A stretch of DNA of 64,000 bases. Source: Ruegeria sp. SCSIO 43209. Lineage in GTDB: Bacteria; Pseudomonadota; Alphaproteobacteria; Rhodobacterales; Rhodobacteraceae. Positions 8,727 to 17,951 of this stretch are shown one piece after another; within the stretch, counting starts at the first letter, position 1; each line of letters opens with the position of its first letter. The position numbers and the translations under genes were made by a program. Location: positions 1 through 64,000 of the forward strand of contig NZ_CP065360.1 in NCBI RefSeq assembly GCF_019904295.1, in the 5' to 3' direction. The notes under the pieces are model-generated. The model saw only the letters and a list, made by a program, of their open reading frames with translations. It made no database searches and had not been told where the DNA came from.

Positions 8727-9044
8727 TTAGGGTACAGTGACATCTGTATTGAGCCCGTTCGCCCGGATGCAGGTTATTTGTCGAATGCAGGATACGGGGC
8801 GGGGGAAATCCGATCAGCTTATCGGAGCTACTTCTCGGACGTCGAAGATTACCTGAATTGCCTGAACCACGCCTCGGCGCGGATACGGTGGGAGGCGACC
8901 GCGGCCGCGCAGGACTACAACCGAGTTCTCGACCAGTATCCTGTTGAGCCGGGGCAGGGGAGTGAACCCGAGCAAGTCCCTCGCATCGAGATGACGGACA
9001 GCGGGACATTGTTTCTGGACTATCAGGCTGAGTGGCTGAAATGA
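8727..9044 (+). pseudogene. 5'-truncated small-protein gene next to the insertion sequence
   Basis: The reading frame is open from 8727 but has no good start (a TTG at 8778 without a ribosome-binding site). The encoded tail, with segments such as CIEPVRPDAG and SYFSDVEDYLNCLNHAS, is helical and looks like real protein. I recall similar small Rhodobacterales proteins that have a signal peptide and cysteines, but cannot name a function. The missing N-terminus would lie where the ISKra4 element ends 43 bp upstream. 9045-9327 holds nothing recognisable. Confidence 0.5.
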
Positions 9045-9327
9045 TTGCACTAAATTCGAGCTATTGCCGCCATTCGCGATAGTGCTGACAAATTCACGCA
9101 AGGCGGGACAAACCAGTCATACGCCGAGCCCCGCAGCGGCACCGAATGGCACCAAGCTGCCGTTGAACCATCCTGTCGAATGCTGCGGCCGCGGCCCGTA
9201 CTTCGGACATTCGATGCAGGTGCAAGATTGGTTAGTAGGTGGACTCACAACTTGCGGACAGACCCGCCACTCTTCCCAATCGCTACCAACTCCAGCTTGT
9301 TATTCATAACGTGCAAGGACGCTGGTC

Positions 9328-9795
9328 TTATCGGTCAAGGCCGACCGGTATCATTCCGCTGCGCTTATGTTCGTAGGCAATCGACGTTTCGTAGGTAGTT
9401 ATCTCGATGCGCTCGGTCAGCGCGTGGTAGGCGATGGACTTCAGGTGGTCCATGTCGCGCGCGATCAGCGAAACCACAAGGTCGTACCGGCCAGTGACAA
9501 GATACACATTCTGGATTTCCGGAACCGCCACAAGGTCCTCCATGAGTGTGTTGATGTTGACCTGGCCTTCTTTCGAGATGTTGACGAAGATCACCGCGGC
9601 AAGCCCGAAGCCAAGGCGCTTGGGGTTTACCACGGTCTCGGTTCCCTCGATGGCACCTTCCTGCCAAAGCCTCTTCACCCGCTCATGGACAGATGAGGGC
9701 GCAAGCCCCACTTCGGCCGCGAGCTGTTTGTTCATCAACCGAGCATCCTTCTGCAGAAATTCGAGAATTTGACGGTCTGTTCGGTCAAGCGGCAT
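9328..9795 (-). CDS. Lrp/AsnC-family transcriptional regulator
   Basis: This 155-aa regulator starts LDRTDRQILEFLQKD and has the AsnC-type helix-turn-helix LAAEVGLAPSSVHERVKRL (about residues 26-44). The C-terminal RAM ligand-binding domain contains VPEIQNVYLVTGRYDLVV. The frame extends far upstream through the P450 gene, but ATG at 9795 gives the standard family length. It is transcribed divergently from the P450 operon and is the obvious candidate to control it, probably in response to an amino acid or amine derivative. Confidence 0.92.
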   Translation of the reverse strand: MPLDRTDRQILEFLQKDARLMNKQLAAEVGLAPSSVHERVKRLWQEGAIEGTETVVNPKRLGFGLAAVIFVNISKEGQVNINTLMEDLVAVPEIQNVYLVTGRYDLVVSLIARDMDHLKSIAYHALTERIEITTYETSIAYEHKRSGMIPVGLDR

Positions 9796-9810
9796 TTTCA
9801 CCTCTTCTGG

Positions 9811-9885
9811 TTCGAATTTAATTCGATTGCGACGAAGTGACACACAGATCATTCTGTGTCCAGTGAAAAATCCGGCGAATATTCG
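9811..9885. promoter_or_regulatory. divergent regulatory region with three palindromes
   Basis: Between the Lrp-type gene and the P450 operon are three dyads. TCGAATTTAATTCGA (9812-9826) is nearly palindromic, ACACAGA-TCAT-TCTGTGT (9842-9859) is perfect in its 7-bp arms, and CGAATATTCG (9876-9885) is perfect. They are spaced 32 bp and 30 bp centre to centre (about three helical turns), as expected for cooperative binding by Lrp-type octamers. Confidence 0.55.
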
Positions 9886-9924
9886 GAACTGATCTAAACT
9901 TGCCGAACAAACAGTGGGAATGCT

Positions 9925-11133
9925 ATGGGAGTGCCGAAAATCGACGATGCGCCGTTTCTGGATCCGTCCGATCCGAACTTCTCTACCCGCTCCGACGCTG
10001 TACGCCGCGCCCGCGAGGAAAGTTGGTTTGCCCGAACGCCGTACGGTTTGGCCGTGCTGCGTTACGAAGAGATGAAAGAGATGATCATGCACCCGTCGCT
10101 GCGGCAGGGGTCCTACCGCTGGCCGGAGCACAACGGCACATCCGGTCTTTGGTCGCAATGGTGGAAGCGGATCATGCTCAATGTCGAGGGCGACGATCAT
10201 CGGCGTTTGCGCAAGCTGGGCGCGCCGGCCTTCGCGCCCAAACTGGTCAGTTCTCTGATCCCGGAGTTCCAGGCGTTGTGTGACGAACTGATCTCGAACT
10301 TTGCGTCGGTCGGCAAATGCGAATTCATGGCGGATTTCGCCGAGCCTTACGCCGCGCGGGTGATCTGCTCGCTTGTGGGGGTGTCCGGCGACCAATGGCG
10401 CGAGCTGACCGACCACGCTGTCGAGATGGGCTATGCGCTTGGCGTAAACTATGCTCGGGACGAGCCTCGCGTGGATGCGGCCACAGAGTGGTTCTTCGAC
10501 TTTGCCCGGGAGGTCGTCGCAGATCGCCGCGCCCATCCTCGGGAAGATTTCATCGGTGCGCTGATCTCGGCCAATGCCGACAAGGATTCACTCAGCGATC
10601 AAGAGCTTCTGGACATGATCGTGCTGTCGATCTTTGGCGGAATAGACACCACTCGCAACCAGCTGGGCCTGGCGATGGCGACGTTTGTCGAGCATCCCGA
10701 ACAGTGGAAAGTTCTCGGAAACGATCCTGACCTCGGACGTCAGGCGGTTGAGGAAGTGATGCGCGTTCGGCCGACGGTCACCTGGGTGACACGCGAGGCG
10801 ATGGAAGATTTCGAATACAAGGGCTTGGCGATCCCGCAAGGCACGACAATCCATCTATTTTCTGAATCTGCCGCCACTGACCCCACGCATTTCGAACCCG
10901 GTTTCGATATCACCGTCAAACGCAAGCCGAATTTCGGATTCGGTGGCGGCAAGCATCATTGCATCGGCTCTCCCATCGCGCGTGGCGACATGTCCGAGGC
11001 ACTGAAGATGCTGGCGCAGCGGTTGAGGAACCCGGTGCCGGACGGGCCCGCCGAATGGCTGCCAGACAGTGGTAATACGGGTCCTCTGTCCCTGCCGATC
11101 CGTTTCGACCCCGAGGAGCGTCGAATTGTTTGA
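9925..11133 (+). CDS. cytochrome P450 monooxygenase
   Basis: This 402-aa soluble bacterial P450 is expected to use electrons from a ferredoxin to insert oxygen into its substrate. The heme-binding loop FGFGGGKHHCIG places the ligand Cys at residue 346. The I-helix motif GGIDTTRNQ is near residue 238 and the K-helix EEVMR near 277. It is the first gene of a nine-gene operon with glutamine-synthetase-like ligases and ends with a ferredoxin that is the likely redox partner. P450-ferredoxin modules with a GS-like gene are known from cyclic-amine degradation in mycobacteria, which fits an amine substrate; the actual substrate is unknown. Confidence 0.95.
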   Translation: MGVPKIDDAPFLDPSDPNFSTRSDAVRRAREESWFARTPYGLAVLRYEEMKEMIMHPSLRQGSYRWPEHNGTSGLWSQWWKRIMLNVEGDDHRRLRKLGAPAFAPKLVSSLIPEFQALCDELISNFASVGKCEFMADFAEPYAARVICSLVGVSGDQWRELTDHAVEMGYALGVNYARDEPRVDAATEWFFDFAREVVADRRAHPREDFIGALISANADKDSLSDQELLDMIVLSIFGGIDTTRNQLGLAMATFVEHPEQWKVLGNDPDLGRQAVEEVMRVRPTVTWVTREAMEDFEYKGLAIPQGTTIHLFSESAATDPTHFEPGFDITVKRKPNFGFGGGKHHCIGSPIARGDMSEALKMLAQRLRNPVPDGPAEWLPDSGNTGPLSLPIRFDPEERRIV

Positions 11134-12433
11134 GAAGCTGCTGCAAGAACATGAGGCAGAGGTCGTCCATGTCGGCCAATTTGACTACGCCTCGATCTTC
11201 CGCGAAAGGCGGTTGCGGCGCGACCAGTTTCTGCAATGGACGCAGGACCCGCGGTTCGCCAACGTGGTTGCCTATTGGGACAGCGCCGACAATTTGATCG
11301 GTGGTTCGTCCTATTATACCGAACAGCAGAAGATCGACGCCGACAGCATTCGCCGCTACCCGGCAGAGCCCGGTGCCGTCGCAATCATCGCCGAAATGGC
11401 CGGAGAACCGGAAGAGGTGATGCCTCGCCAGGTCTTGCGCCGTCAGCTTCAGCGAGCCGAGGCAATGGGCTATGTCGTCGATGCCGGGTTCGAGTTCGAA
11501 TTGATCCTGCTCGATGAAACCGACATGTCCGTGCGCGAGCGCGGATTCGAGAACCTCGAAAAATTCGCACCTGACAACAAATGCTGGTCGGGAACAACCG
11601 CAGCCATCCATGCCGAGTTGATCCGCGACCTGGAAGCCGAGATCATGGGATATGATGTCTGCCTCTTCGGTCTTGGGGTTGAGCTTGGCCCCGGTTGCCT
11701 CGAGGCGACGCTTGGAGCCACGCGCGGCTTGCGCGCGGCGGATGACGCGGCCTTCTTCCGGCTCGCAGCCCGCTCATGGGCAAGGCGGAACGACCTGACC
11801 GTCAGTTTCATGCCGTACCTGGGGCCCGATTATCCCGGGATCGGTGGCCATTGCACCCTGTCGTTGCGTGACAAGGCAAGCGGCGCGAACCTGTTCTCGG
11901 ACGCGTCCGGCCGCACGAACGATCTGGCCAAAAGCTTTATCGCGGGGATGATCGACGTTGTGCCCGAGTGCTTCGCGATGTGCACAAGTTCGGTTAACGC
12001 ATATCGTCGCCTCGCGCCGGGATCCTGGGCGCCCAAGGCCGTGACCTGGGCGGAATACACCTTTACCACCGCCGTGCGCTCGGTGCCGTCCGACTCCGAC
12101 ATGGCGCGGCTGGAATTCCGGTCGCCTCCGTCGGACTGCAACCCGTATCTGACCATGGCGCTGATGTTGGGCGCGGGGCTTGACGGGGTTGAGCGGGGGT
12201 TGAGCGCGCCCCCTGCGGCGCAGGCCGCGGGACCTGATGATGTGCCCGAAGGCGCACAGCGGTTCCCGCGCGATCTTTACGAGGCGGCGCACAGAATGGC
12301 GCAAAGCGATGCCGCAGCAAGATTGTTCGGTGATCGGTTCGTGCAGAACTTCACAGCCGCCTGCCTTGCCGAGGATGCAAGCCTGCGCACGGCCGTCAGT
12401 GCCGATGAGCGGCGCCGATACCTGGAAGCATAA
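11126..12433 (+). CDS. glutamine-synthetase-like gamma-glutamyl ligase 1
   Basis: Glutamine-synthetase-fold enzymes outside nitrogen assimilation join glutamate to amines using ATP. The protein keeps the metal ligands: GFEFEL, ELGPGCLEATLG and GIGGHCTLSL. It also keeps the C-terminal MARLEFRSPPSDCNPYL. There is no ATG near the beginning. TTG at 11126 follows GAGGAG (11113-11118) by 7 nt and overlaps the P450 stop, so it is chosen and suggests translational coupling. The result is 435 aa, close to family size. It is more divergent than ligase 2, and the two may differ in substrate or form a mixed complex. Confidence 0.88.
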   Translation: MFEKLLQEHEAEVVHVGQFDYASIFRERRLRRDQFLQWTQDPRFANVVAYWDSADNLIGGSSYYTEQQKIDADSIRRYPAEPGAVAIIAEMAGEPEEVMPRQVLRRQLQRAEAMGYVVDAGFEFELILLDETDMSVRERGFENLEKFAPDNKCWSGTTAAIHAELIRDLEAEIMGYDVCLFGLGVELGPGCLEATLGATRGLRAADDAAFFRLAARSWARRNDLTVSFMPYLGPDYPGIGGHCTLSLRDKASGANLFSDASGRTNDLAKSFIAGMIDVVPECFAMCTSSVNAYRRLAPGSWAPKAVTWAEYTFTTAVRSVPSDSDMARLEFRSPPSDCNPYLTMALMLGAGLDGVERGLSAPPAAQAAGPDDVPEGAQRFPRDLYEAAHRMAQSDAAARLFGDRFVQNFTAACLAEDASLRTAVSADERRRYLEA

Positions 12434-12461
12434 ACAAAAGAACCGACGGGGAACGAACGGA

Positions 12462-13946
12462 ATGATACCAACGGATTCAGACTATCACCGCGAACGTGAC
12501 GCAGAGGGACGAGACGAGCTGGTAAAGCGCGTCCGCCAGAAGATCGATGCGCTCGGGGTGGATTATATCTACTACCAATATATTTCGATCACCGGGCGGG
12601 TGATGGGCAAGGCCGCACCGGCCCGGCACTGGGAAACGCAGGCCCGCAAGGGCGTGCAGACCTGGATGGGTGGTGTGTCAAACGTTACTCCGAACTTTCA
12701 GGGCGAGTTGATCGGGTTTGACGCGAATGCGATGGAATGCATCGCCCTGCCGGATCCTGAGACCTTTGTGCAATTGCCTTGGGACAAGCGGATTGCGCGC
12801 GTCTTTTGCACGCTTTTCTACGGCATCGAAGACCCTGAAAAACCTGGGGAATACTACGAGTACGACACGCGTGGAAACCTCAAGCGGTTCGATCGCGAGT
12901 TCCGTGAAAAGCACAACGGCCTGTACCTGAAAGTCGGACTGGAACCGGAAATGCTGTGGCTCAAGCCGAAGGAGGGCGAAGTGCAGCCTTTCGAGGGCAT
13001 GACACAACCTTTCGCCTATCATATCGGACAGTTCGAGGAGGTTCGCGAGGTCTGGAAACAGGTCTCGGATTACGCGCTCGCCATGGGGCTGGACATGATC
13101 CAGGGCGATTGCGAGGACAGCCCCGGCCAGGTCGAACTGAACTACCAGTTCGACGACGCGCTGCAGACCTGCGATCGGATGACGACCTATCGCCAGATCT
13201 GCGCCGAAGTCGCACGCCAGCGCGGATTGATCGCCTGTTTCATGGCCAAACCCTATATGGGTTACGCTGCCAATGGCTGTCATCACAATTGCTCGCTATG
13301 GACCGGGGGGCAGCGCGAGGTGCAGCAACTGACCAAGGACGACCTACCCGGTATGGAGGAAAACTGGGAATATTCGGTCGGCGGGACCAACGAATTCGAA
13401 AGCACCGAAGGGGATTGGCTACCGTCCGAGTTAGGCCATCATGCGCTCGGCGGTTCCTTGAAACATATCAACGCTTTGACCGCAATTGGTGCATCAACCG
13501 TCAATTCCTATCGTCGGTTCAATGATTTCGGGCTTTGGGCTCCGATCGGGGCGAACTGGGGGCTGCAAAACCGTTCCTGTGCTGTCCGGATTTCATCTCC
13601 CGACCGGTTCGAATTTCGTGCTGTGGATTCCATGGTCAACCCTCACCTCTTCTGCGGCGCACTTATCAAGGCGCTGGATGACGGCATCACCAACAAGATC
13701 GATCCGGGCAAACCAGAGGCTCGCAACGTGACCGAAATATGGATGAGCGGTGAAGAAGAAGTGAACTTGATCCCGCTTAACCTTCGCGACGCGTTGGAGG
13801 CGCTTGAGAAGGACGAGGTCATTCGTTCGGCTATGCCGGGCAAACTTTATGACCTTTACCAAGAGTACAAGCAGGACGAATGGACCCGATTCCTGCGCGA
13901 GGTCACTAACTGGGATGTGGAGCGCTATCTGCACTGCGTCCCCTGA
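12462..13946 (+). CDS. glutamine-synthetase-like gamma-glutamyl ligase 2
   Basis: This second GS-fold ligase is 494 aa from the ATG at 12462; the frame is open further upstream through ligase 1, but that part is shadow. Active-site elements are present: VGLEPEMLWL, EDSPGQVELNYQ, ANGCHHNCSLW, RRFNDFGLWAPIGANWGLQNRS and FEFRAVDSMVNPHL. Relatives include gamma-glutamylmethylamide, gamma-glutamylisopropylamide and gamma-glutamylpolyamine synthetases. With a polyamine-type transporter and a glutaminase-like gene in the same operon, attachment of glutamate to an imported amine is the most likely role. The substrate cannot be read from sequence. Confidence 0.9.
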   Translation: MIPTDSDYHRERDAEGRDELVKRVRQKIDALGVDYIYYQYISITGRVMGKAAPARHWETQARKGVQTWMGGVSNVTPNFQGELIGFDANAMECIALPDPETFVQLPWDKRIARVFCTLFYGIEDPEKPGEYYEYDTRGNLKRFDREFREKHNGLYLKVGLEPEMLWLKPKEGEVQPFEGMTQPFAYHIGQFEEVREVWKQVSDYALAMGLDMIQGDCEDSPGQVELNYQFDDALQTCDRMTTYRQICAEVARQRGLIACFMAKPYMGYAANGCHHNCSLWTGGQREVQQLTKDDLPGMEENWEYSVGGTNEFESTEGDWLPSELGHHALGGSLKHINALTAIGASTVNSYRRFNDFGLWAPIGANWGLQNRSCAVRISSPDRFEFRAVDSMVNPHLFCGALIKALDDGITNKIDPGKPEARNVTEIWMSGEEEVNLIPLNLRDALEALEKDEVIRSAMPGKLYDLYQEYKQDEWTRFLREVTNWDVERYLHCVP

Positions 13947-14047
13947 TCCGCAATGACACGAGGCGCGGAGACCGGTGCCGCGTCGTACAAAACCGGAAAA
14001 CCCGAAGCACCGGCGAAAATCAAAAGAACCAACAGGGAGTTGGAAAC

Positions 14048-15088
14048 ATGAAGAACCTGACACTGACCACCAGCGTTGCCGCGCTGGTTCTGGCTGGCGG
14101 CGCGGCCTCTGCACAAGAGCTCAACGTCCTGACATGGGAAGGCTATGCTGACGACAGTTTCATCAAGCCGTTCGAAGAGGCCTCAGGGTGCAAGGTAAAC
14201 GCGACCTATGTCGGCTCGAACGACGATTTCGCGCCGAAACTGGCGGCGGGCGGCGGGGTCTACGACCTGATCACGCCGTCGATAGACACAACTCAATTGA
14301 TGATCGACGCGGGTTTCGTGGAACCGATTGACACGTCGAAAGTCGACGCCTGGGGCGACATCTACCAGAAATTCCTGGATCAGGACGGCATCCAGGAGGG
14401 CGGCGAATATTACGGCGTGCCCTATACGTGGGGGTCTATCCCGTTCATGTATCGCAACGATGCCTTCGACACGCCGCCCACCTCCCTCAAGGCACTGTGG
14501 AGCGACGACCTGTCAGGCAAGATCTCGCTATGGGATGATAAATCGGCGCTTTATGTCGCCGCGCGACTGAATGGTAACATGAACATCTATGACCTCAGCG
14601 ACGACGAACTGGCCGCCGCGCAGGCCAAGCTTGTCGAACAGAAACCGCTGGTGCGCAAATACTGGGCGACGGCGGGCGAACTGGTCGATCTCTACGCGGG
14701 CGGCGAGGTGGTGATCTCGAATACCTGGGGCGGCTACCAGTCGGCGCTTCTGGCGGAGCAGGGCATCGAGGTGACCGAGTTCATCCCCGAGGAAGGCGCT
14801 GAAGGATGGATGGACAGCTGGATGGTCGTCAAGGGCACACCCAACACCGAATGCGCCTACAAGTTCATCAACATGCAACTGAGCGAGTTGGGCCAGTGCG
14901 GCGTTGCCAATGTGAACGGCTATTCCGTCGCCAACCCGGTCGCGGCCAAGGCCTGCATGCCGCCTGAGCAATTCGAAGCGCTGCACCAAGCCGATCCGGA
15001 CTATCTCGATAGCCTGCTGCTTTGGCAGCCGCTTGGCGAACGCCTCGAGACCTACACCAATACGTGGAACTCGGTAAAAGCCCAGTAA
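14048..15088 (+). CDS. polyamine-type ABC transporter, periplasmic binding protein (PotD/PotF-like)
   Basis: A signal peptide of about 22 residues ends in GGAASAQE. The mature part starts ELNVLTWEGYADDSFIKPFEEASGCKV, typical of spermidine/putrescine-binding proteins. AGGGVYDLITPS and NTWGGYQSALLAEQG are further family features, and the length of 346 aa is normal. It captures the operon's substrate in the periplasm. A GC-rich stem-loop follows the gene (15101-15130). Specificity is inferred only at the level of a cationic amine or amino-acid derivative. Confidence 0.92.
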   Translation: MKNLTLTTSVAALVLAGGAASAQELNVLTWEGYADDSFIKPFEEASGCKVNATYVGSNDDFAPKLAAGGGVYDLITPSIDTTQLMIDAGFVEPIDTSKVDAWGDIYQKFLDQDGIQEGGEYYGVPYTWGSIPFMYRNDAFDTPPTSLKALWSDDLSGKISLWDDKSALYVAARLNGNMNIYDLSDDELAAAQAKLVEQKPLVRKYWATAGELVDLYAGGEVVISNTWGGYQSALLAEQGIEVTEFIPEEGAEGWMDSWMVVKGTPNTECAYKFINMQLSELGQCGVANVNGYSVANPVAAKACMPPEQFEALHQADPDYLDSLLLWQPLGERLETYTNTWNSVKAQ

Positions 15089-15100
15089 CAAGGAAACGTG

Positions 15101-15130
15101 CGGCGGGGCTTGTGTGGACTTGCCCCGCCG
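15101..15130 (+). promoter_or_regulatory. intercistronic stem-loop after the binding-protein gene
   Basis: CGGCGGGGC (15101-15109) pairs perfectly with GCCCCGCCG (15122-15130) over a 12-nt loop, with no U-run. Such hairpins after binding-protein genes usually protect the upstream mRNA or partly attenuate, raising the binding protein above the membrane parts. Confidence 0.6.
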
Positions 15131-15154
15131 TTCAAATCACAGGCTTGAACAACC

Positions 15155-16240
15155 ATGCCCGCAATCATCGAGCTTTCGAAAATCAGCAAACACTATGGCT
15201 CTGTCATCGGGGTCGAGCACGTGGACCTCAACGTGGCGGACGGAGAGTTCCTGACGCTTCTAGGCCCATCGGGCTGCGGCAAGTCCACCTTGTTGCGGAT
15301 GATCGGCGGGTTCGAGATGCCGACCACGGGCACGATCACACTTTCCGGGCAGGACGTGACTCACCTGCCACCGCAAAAGCGCGACGTGAATATGATGTTC
15401 CAGGATTATGCGCTCTTTCCGCATATGACGGTTGGGCAGAACATCGCCTACGGGTTGAAGATGAAGGGCATCGGCAAGAACGAAGCCCGGCGCAAAGCGG
15501 AAGACGCGCTGGAACTTGTCGGTTTGGTCGACAAGATTGACCAGCAGCCGCACCAGATGTCGGGCGGCCAGAAACAGCGCGTAGCGCTGGCCCGCGCCAT
15601 CGTGCGCGAGCCCAAGGTTCTTCTGCTGGACGAACCTCTATCGGCGCTGGACGCCAAGTTGCGTGAGCAAATGCAGGTCGAACTCAAGCACATGCATGAC
15701 AAGCTGGGGATTACCTTCATCATGGTCACTCACGACCAGACCGAGGCGCTGGTCATGTCCGACCGCGTCATCGTGATGGAAAGCGGGCGCATCGCCCAGG
15801 ACGGCACGCCCGAAGAGCTTTATGAGCATCCGTTGACGCCCTATGTGGCGAACTTCATCGGCACAACCAATTTTCTGCCGGCCCGTATAACTCAACGCAG
15901 CGCACATGAAACCCGGTTGGATGTGGCCGGCCAGATTCTGACAACCCAGTTTGACAGGGTGCCACAGGGCGATCGCGTGCGCGTCGGTGTGCGCCCGGAA
16001 AAGGCGCGCTTCCTCAACGGGTCGGCGGCTCCGGGCAATATTTTGGCCGGCACGGTCAGCGAACACATCTACCACGGCACCAGCCTGCGCACTGCCGTTA
16101 TACTGCCCGATGGAACCGAATTTTACGTGGACGCGATGCTGCCGTTTGGAATGGCAAGGGCAGACGCGCCCGCGATTGGCAGCGAGGTCCGGATCGGAGT
16201 CGAGCCCGAAAATGTACTTCTCTTTGACGCCGAGGATTGA
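15155..16240 (+). CDS. polyamine-type ABC transporter ATPase (PotA-like)
   Basis: This 361-aa ATPase has Walker A GPSGCGKST, Q-loop FQDYALFP, signature MSGGQKQRVALARA, Walker B VLLLDEPLSALD and the switch His in MVTHDQTEAL. The C-terminal part (from about residue 245) is the TOBE/OB-type domain of PotA/MalK transporters, with RVGVRPEKARF. It powers import by the two permeases encoded next. The permease ATG follows its stop codon directly. Confidence 0.95.
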   Translation: MPAIIELSKISKHYGSVIGVEHVDLNVADGEFLTLLGPSGCGKSTLLRMIGGFEMPTTGTITLSGQDVTHLPPQKRDVNMMFQDYALFPHMTVGQNIAYGLKMKGIGKNEARRKAEDALELVGLVDKIDQQPHQMSGGQKQRVALARAIVREPKVLLLDEPLSALDAKLREQMQVELKHMHDKLGITFIMVTHDQTEALVMSDRVIVMESGRIAQDGTPEELYEHPLTPYVANFIGTTNFLPARITQRSAHETRLDVAGQILTTQFDRVPQGDRVRVGVRPEKARFLNGSAAPGNILAGTVSEHIYHGTSLRTAVILPDGTEFYVDAMLPFGMARADAPAIGSEVRIGVEPENVLLFDAED

Positions 16241-17110
16241 ATGATGGGGGGCACTTTCCTTTCGCGTCATTCCGCCAAGCTGGTCCTGGGCATCCCGATT
16301 CTATGGATCGTGCTGTTCATGCTGGTGCCCTACGGCGTGCTGCTGACCTACAGCTTCTGGATCAAGAAATACCCGCTGTTCGTTCCTGCCTTCCAGTTCG
16401 GCAATTACTGGACGCTTTTGACCGACCCGCAATACGTGCAGGTGCTCTTGCGTACGCTCAAGATCGCGGCGCTGGTGTCGGTTGCATCGTTGGCTTTGGC
16501 CTATCCCTTCGCCTATTTCCTGGTTTTCCGACTTAAGAACCACACTATCCGCGTGTTCCTGTTTATGGGTGTGATCGCCCCCTTGTGGGTCTCTTACCTG
16601 CTGCGCGCCTATGTTTGGAAAACCATTCTGGGAACCGAGGGTATCCTGAATTCCTTTCTGATGAACATCGGGATCATTGATGAGCCGTCCGGGATCTTCC
16701 TGTACAACCAGTTCGCGATGGTGCTAACGCTGACCTACATCTTCATCCCCTTCATGGTCATGCCCATCTATACCGCGCTTGAGAAGATCCCCGGCAATCT
16801 TGGTGAGGCGTCGGCAGATCTGGGCATGGGCGCCTTCGCGACGTTCTGGAAGATCACACTGCCGCTCTCGATGCCCGGTGTGGTGGCCGGATTTACCATG
16901 ACGTTCTGCCTCAGCTTCGGAGATTTCATCGCGCCGTTTCTGGTGGGCGGCCCGGATGGCCAGATGGTGGCGAACGTGATGGTCTCGCAGTTCGGGGCGG
17001 CGCTGAACTGGCCTCTGGGTTCGGCACTGGCCGTGGTGATGCTGATCATTGTGCTGACAATCATTTCGCTTTCCGACCGGTTTGAACAGTCCGGAAAGGT
17101 CGAACTATGA
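16241..17110 (+). CDS. polyamine-type ABC transporter permease 1 (PotB-like)
   Basis: This inner-membrane permease of 289 aa has about six transmembrane segments and the EAA loop for ATPase contact (LGEASADLGMGAFATFWKI). The translation starts immediately at the PotA-like stop (ATG 16241, with a second ATG at 16244). Its last four bases form ATGA with the next gene, so the two permeases are made together. Confidence 0.93.
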   Translation: MMGGTFLSRHSAKLVLGIPILWIVLFMLVPYGVLLTYSFWIKKYPLFVPAFQFGNYWTLLTDPQYVQVLLRTLKIAALVSVASLALAYPFAYFLVFRLKNHTIRVFLFMGVIAPLWVSYLLRAYVWKTILGTEGILNSFLMNIGIIDEPSGIFLYNQFAMVLTLTYIFIPFMVMPIYTALEKIPGNLGEASADLGMGAFATFWKITLPLSMPGVVAGFTMTFCLSFGDFIAPFLVGGPDGQMVANVMVSQFGAALNWPLGSALAVVMLIIVLTIISLSDRFEQSGKVEL

Positions 17111-17949
17111 GCGCCGCTTCCACCACTCTTGTTGCCACTGCACCCGCCAGGCGTGGCCGACTCGCCGCTGACAGCGGATTTGTCCTGATCGTTTCGCTGG
17201 TCATGGCGTTTCTCTACCTGCCGATCTGGATTCTCATCATCTACAGTTTCAATGACAACCGGACGCTGACCTGGCCGCTGACCGGATTCACCACGCACTG
17301 GTACGAGCAACTGTTCCAGAACGAGCAGCTGCTCACAGCCATCGGCAACAGTTTCTACGTTGCCACCTGTTCAACCTGCTTGACGCTGCTTGTGGGCGTA
17401 CCCGCCGCGCTGGCACTCCACCGGTTCAGCTTCCCCGGCAAGACGATTTTCCGGCGGCTTCTACTGTTACCTATCGCGCTGCCGGGGATCGTGACGGGCA
17501 TCTCAATGCTCAACATGTTCAAGATGTTCGGCTTCAACCTCAGTCTCGAAACCGTCATCCTTGGCCATGCCACCGCGCTTCTCGCGGTCGTGGTGACACA
17601 GGTTTTTGCCCGACTTCAACGGCTGCCCAAATCTCTGTCGGAAGCGTCATCGGATCTGGGTGCAAACCCGCTGCAGACATTCATCCATGTTACACTGCCG
17701 AACATTCGTACCGCGCTCATTGGTGCCGGACTTTTGTCCTTCGTCCTGTCCTTCGACGAGATTCCGGTCACGTTCTTCCTGACTGGCCGAGACAACACGC
17801 TTCCGATGTATATCTATTCGACCATGCGGCGCGGGGTGACGCCGGAAATCAACGCGGTCGGCACGATCATCGTACTCATGTCGCTGATCCTGATCATCAT
17901 CTCGGTTGTCTTCACCGTGCGCGACAACACGAGCAAGGGGATTGCGTAG
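17107..17949 (+). CDS. polyamine-type ABC transporter permease 2 (PotC-like)
   Basis: This second permease is 280 aa, with family segments YLPIWILIIYSFNDN near the N-terminus, the EAA-type loop LSEASSDLGANPLQTFIHV, and DEIPVTFFLTG. It overlaps permease 1 by ATGA and is followed two bases later by the amidotransferase-like gene, which supports one transcript for transport and metabolism. Confidence 0.93.
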   Translation: MSAASTTLVATAPARRGRLAADSGFVLIVSLVMAFLYLPIWILIIYSFNDNRTLTWPLTGFTTHWYEQLFQNEQLLTAIGNSFYVATCSTCLTLLVGVPAALALHRFSFPGKTIFRRLLLLPIALPGIVTGISMLNMFKMFGFNLSLETVILGHATALLAVVVTQVFARLQRLPKSLSEASSDLGANPLQTFIHVTLPNIRTALIGAGLLSFVLSFDEIPVTFFLTGRDNTLPMYIYSTMRRGVTPEINAVGTIIVLMSLILIIISVVFTVRDNTSKGIA

Positions 17950-17951
17950 CG

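Noticed and set aside
9064..9309. 81-aa open frame after the truncated gene
   Set aside because: No ribosome-binding site, no ATG at the beginning and no protein-like pattern.
9795..10536. Long N-terminal extension of the Lrp-type open frame, antisense to the P450 gene
   Set aside because: The family start at 9795 is clear; the extension is a GC-rich shadow of the P450 coding strand.
10916..11611. 231-aa minus-strand open frame across the P450/ligase junction
   Set aside because: It is antisense to two well-supported genes, with no domain and composition typical of a shadow frame.
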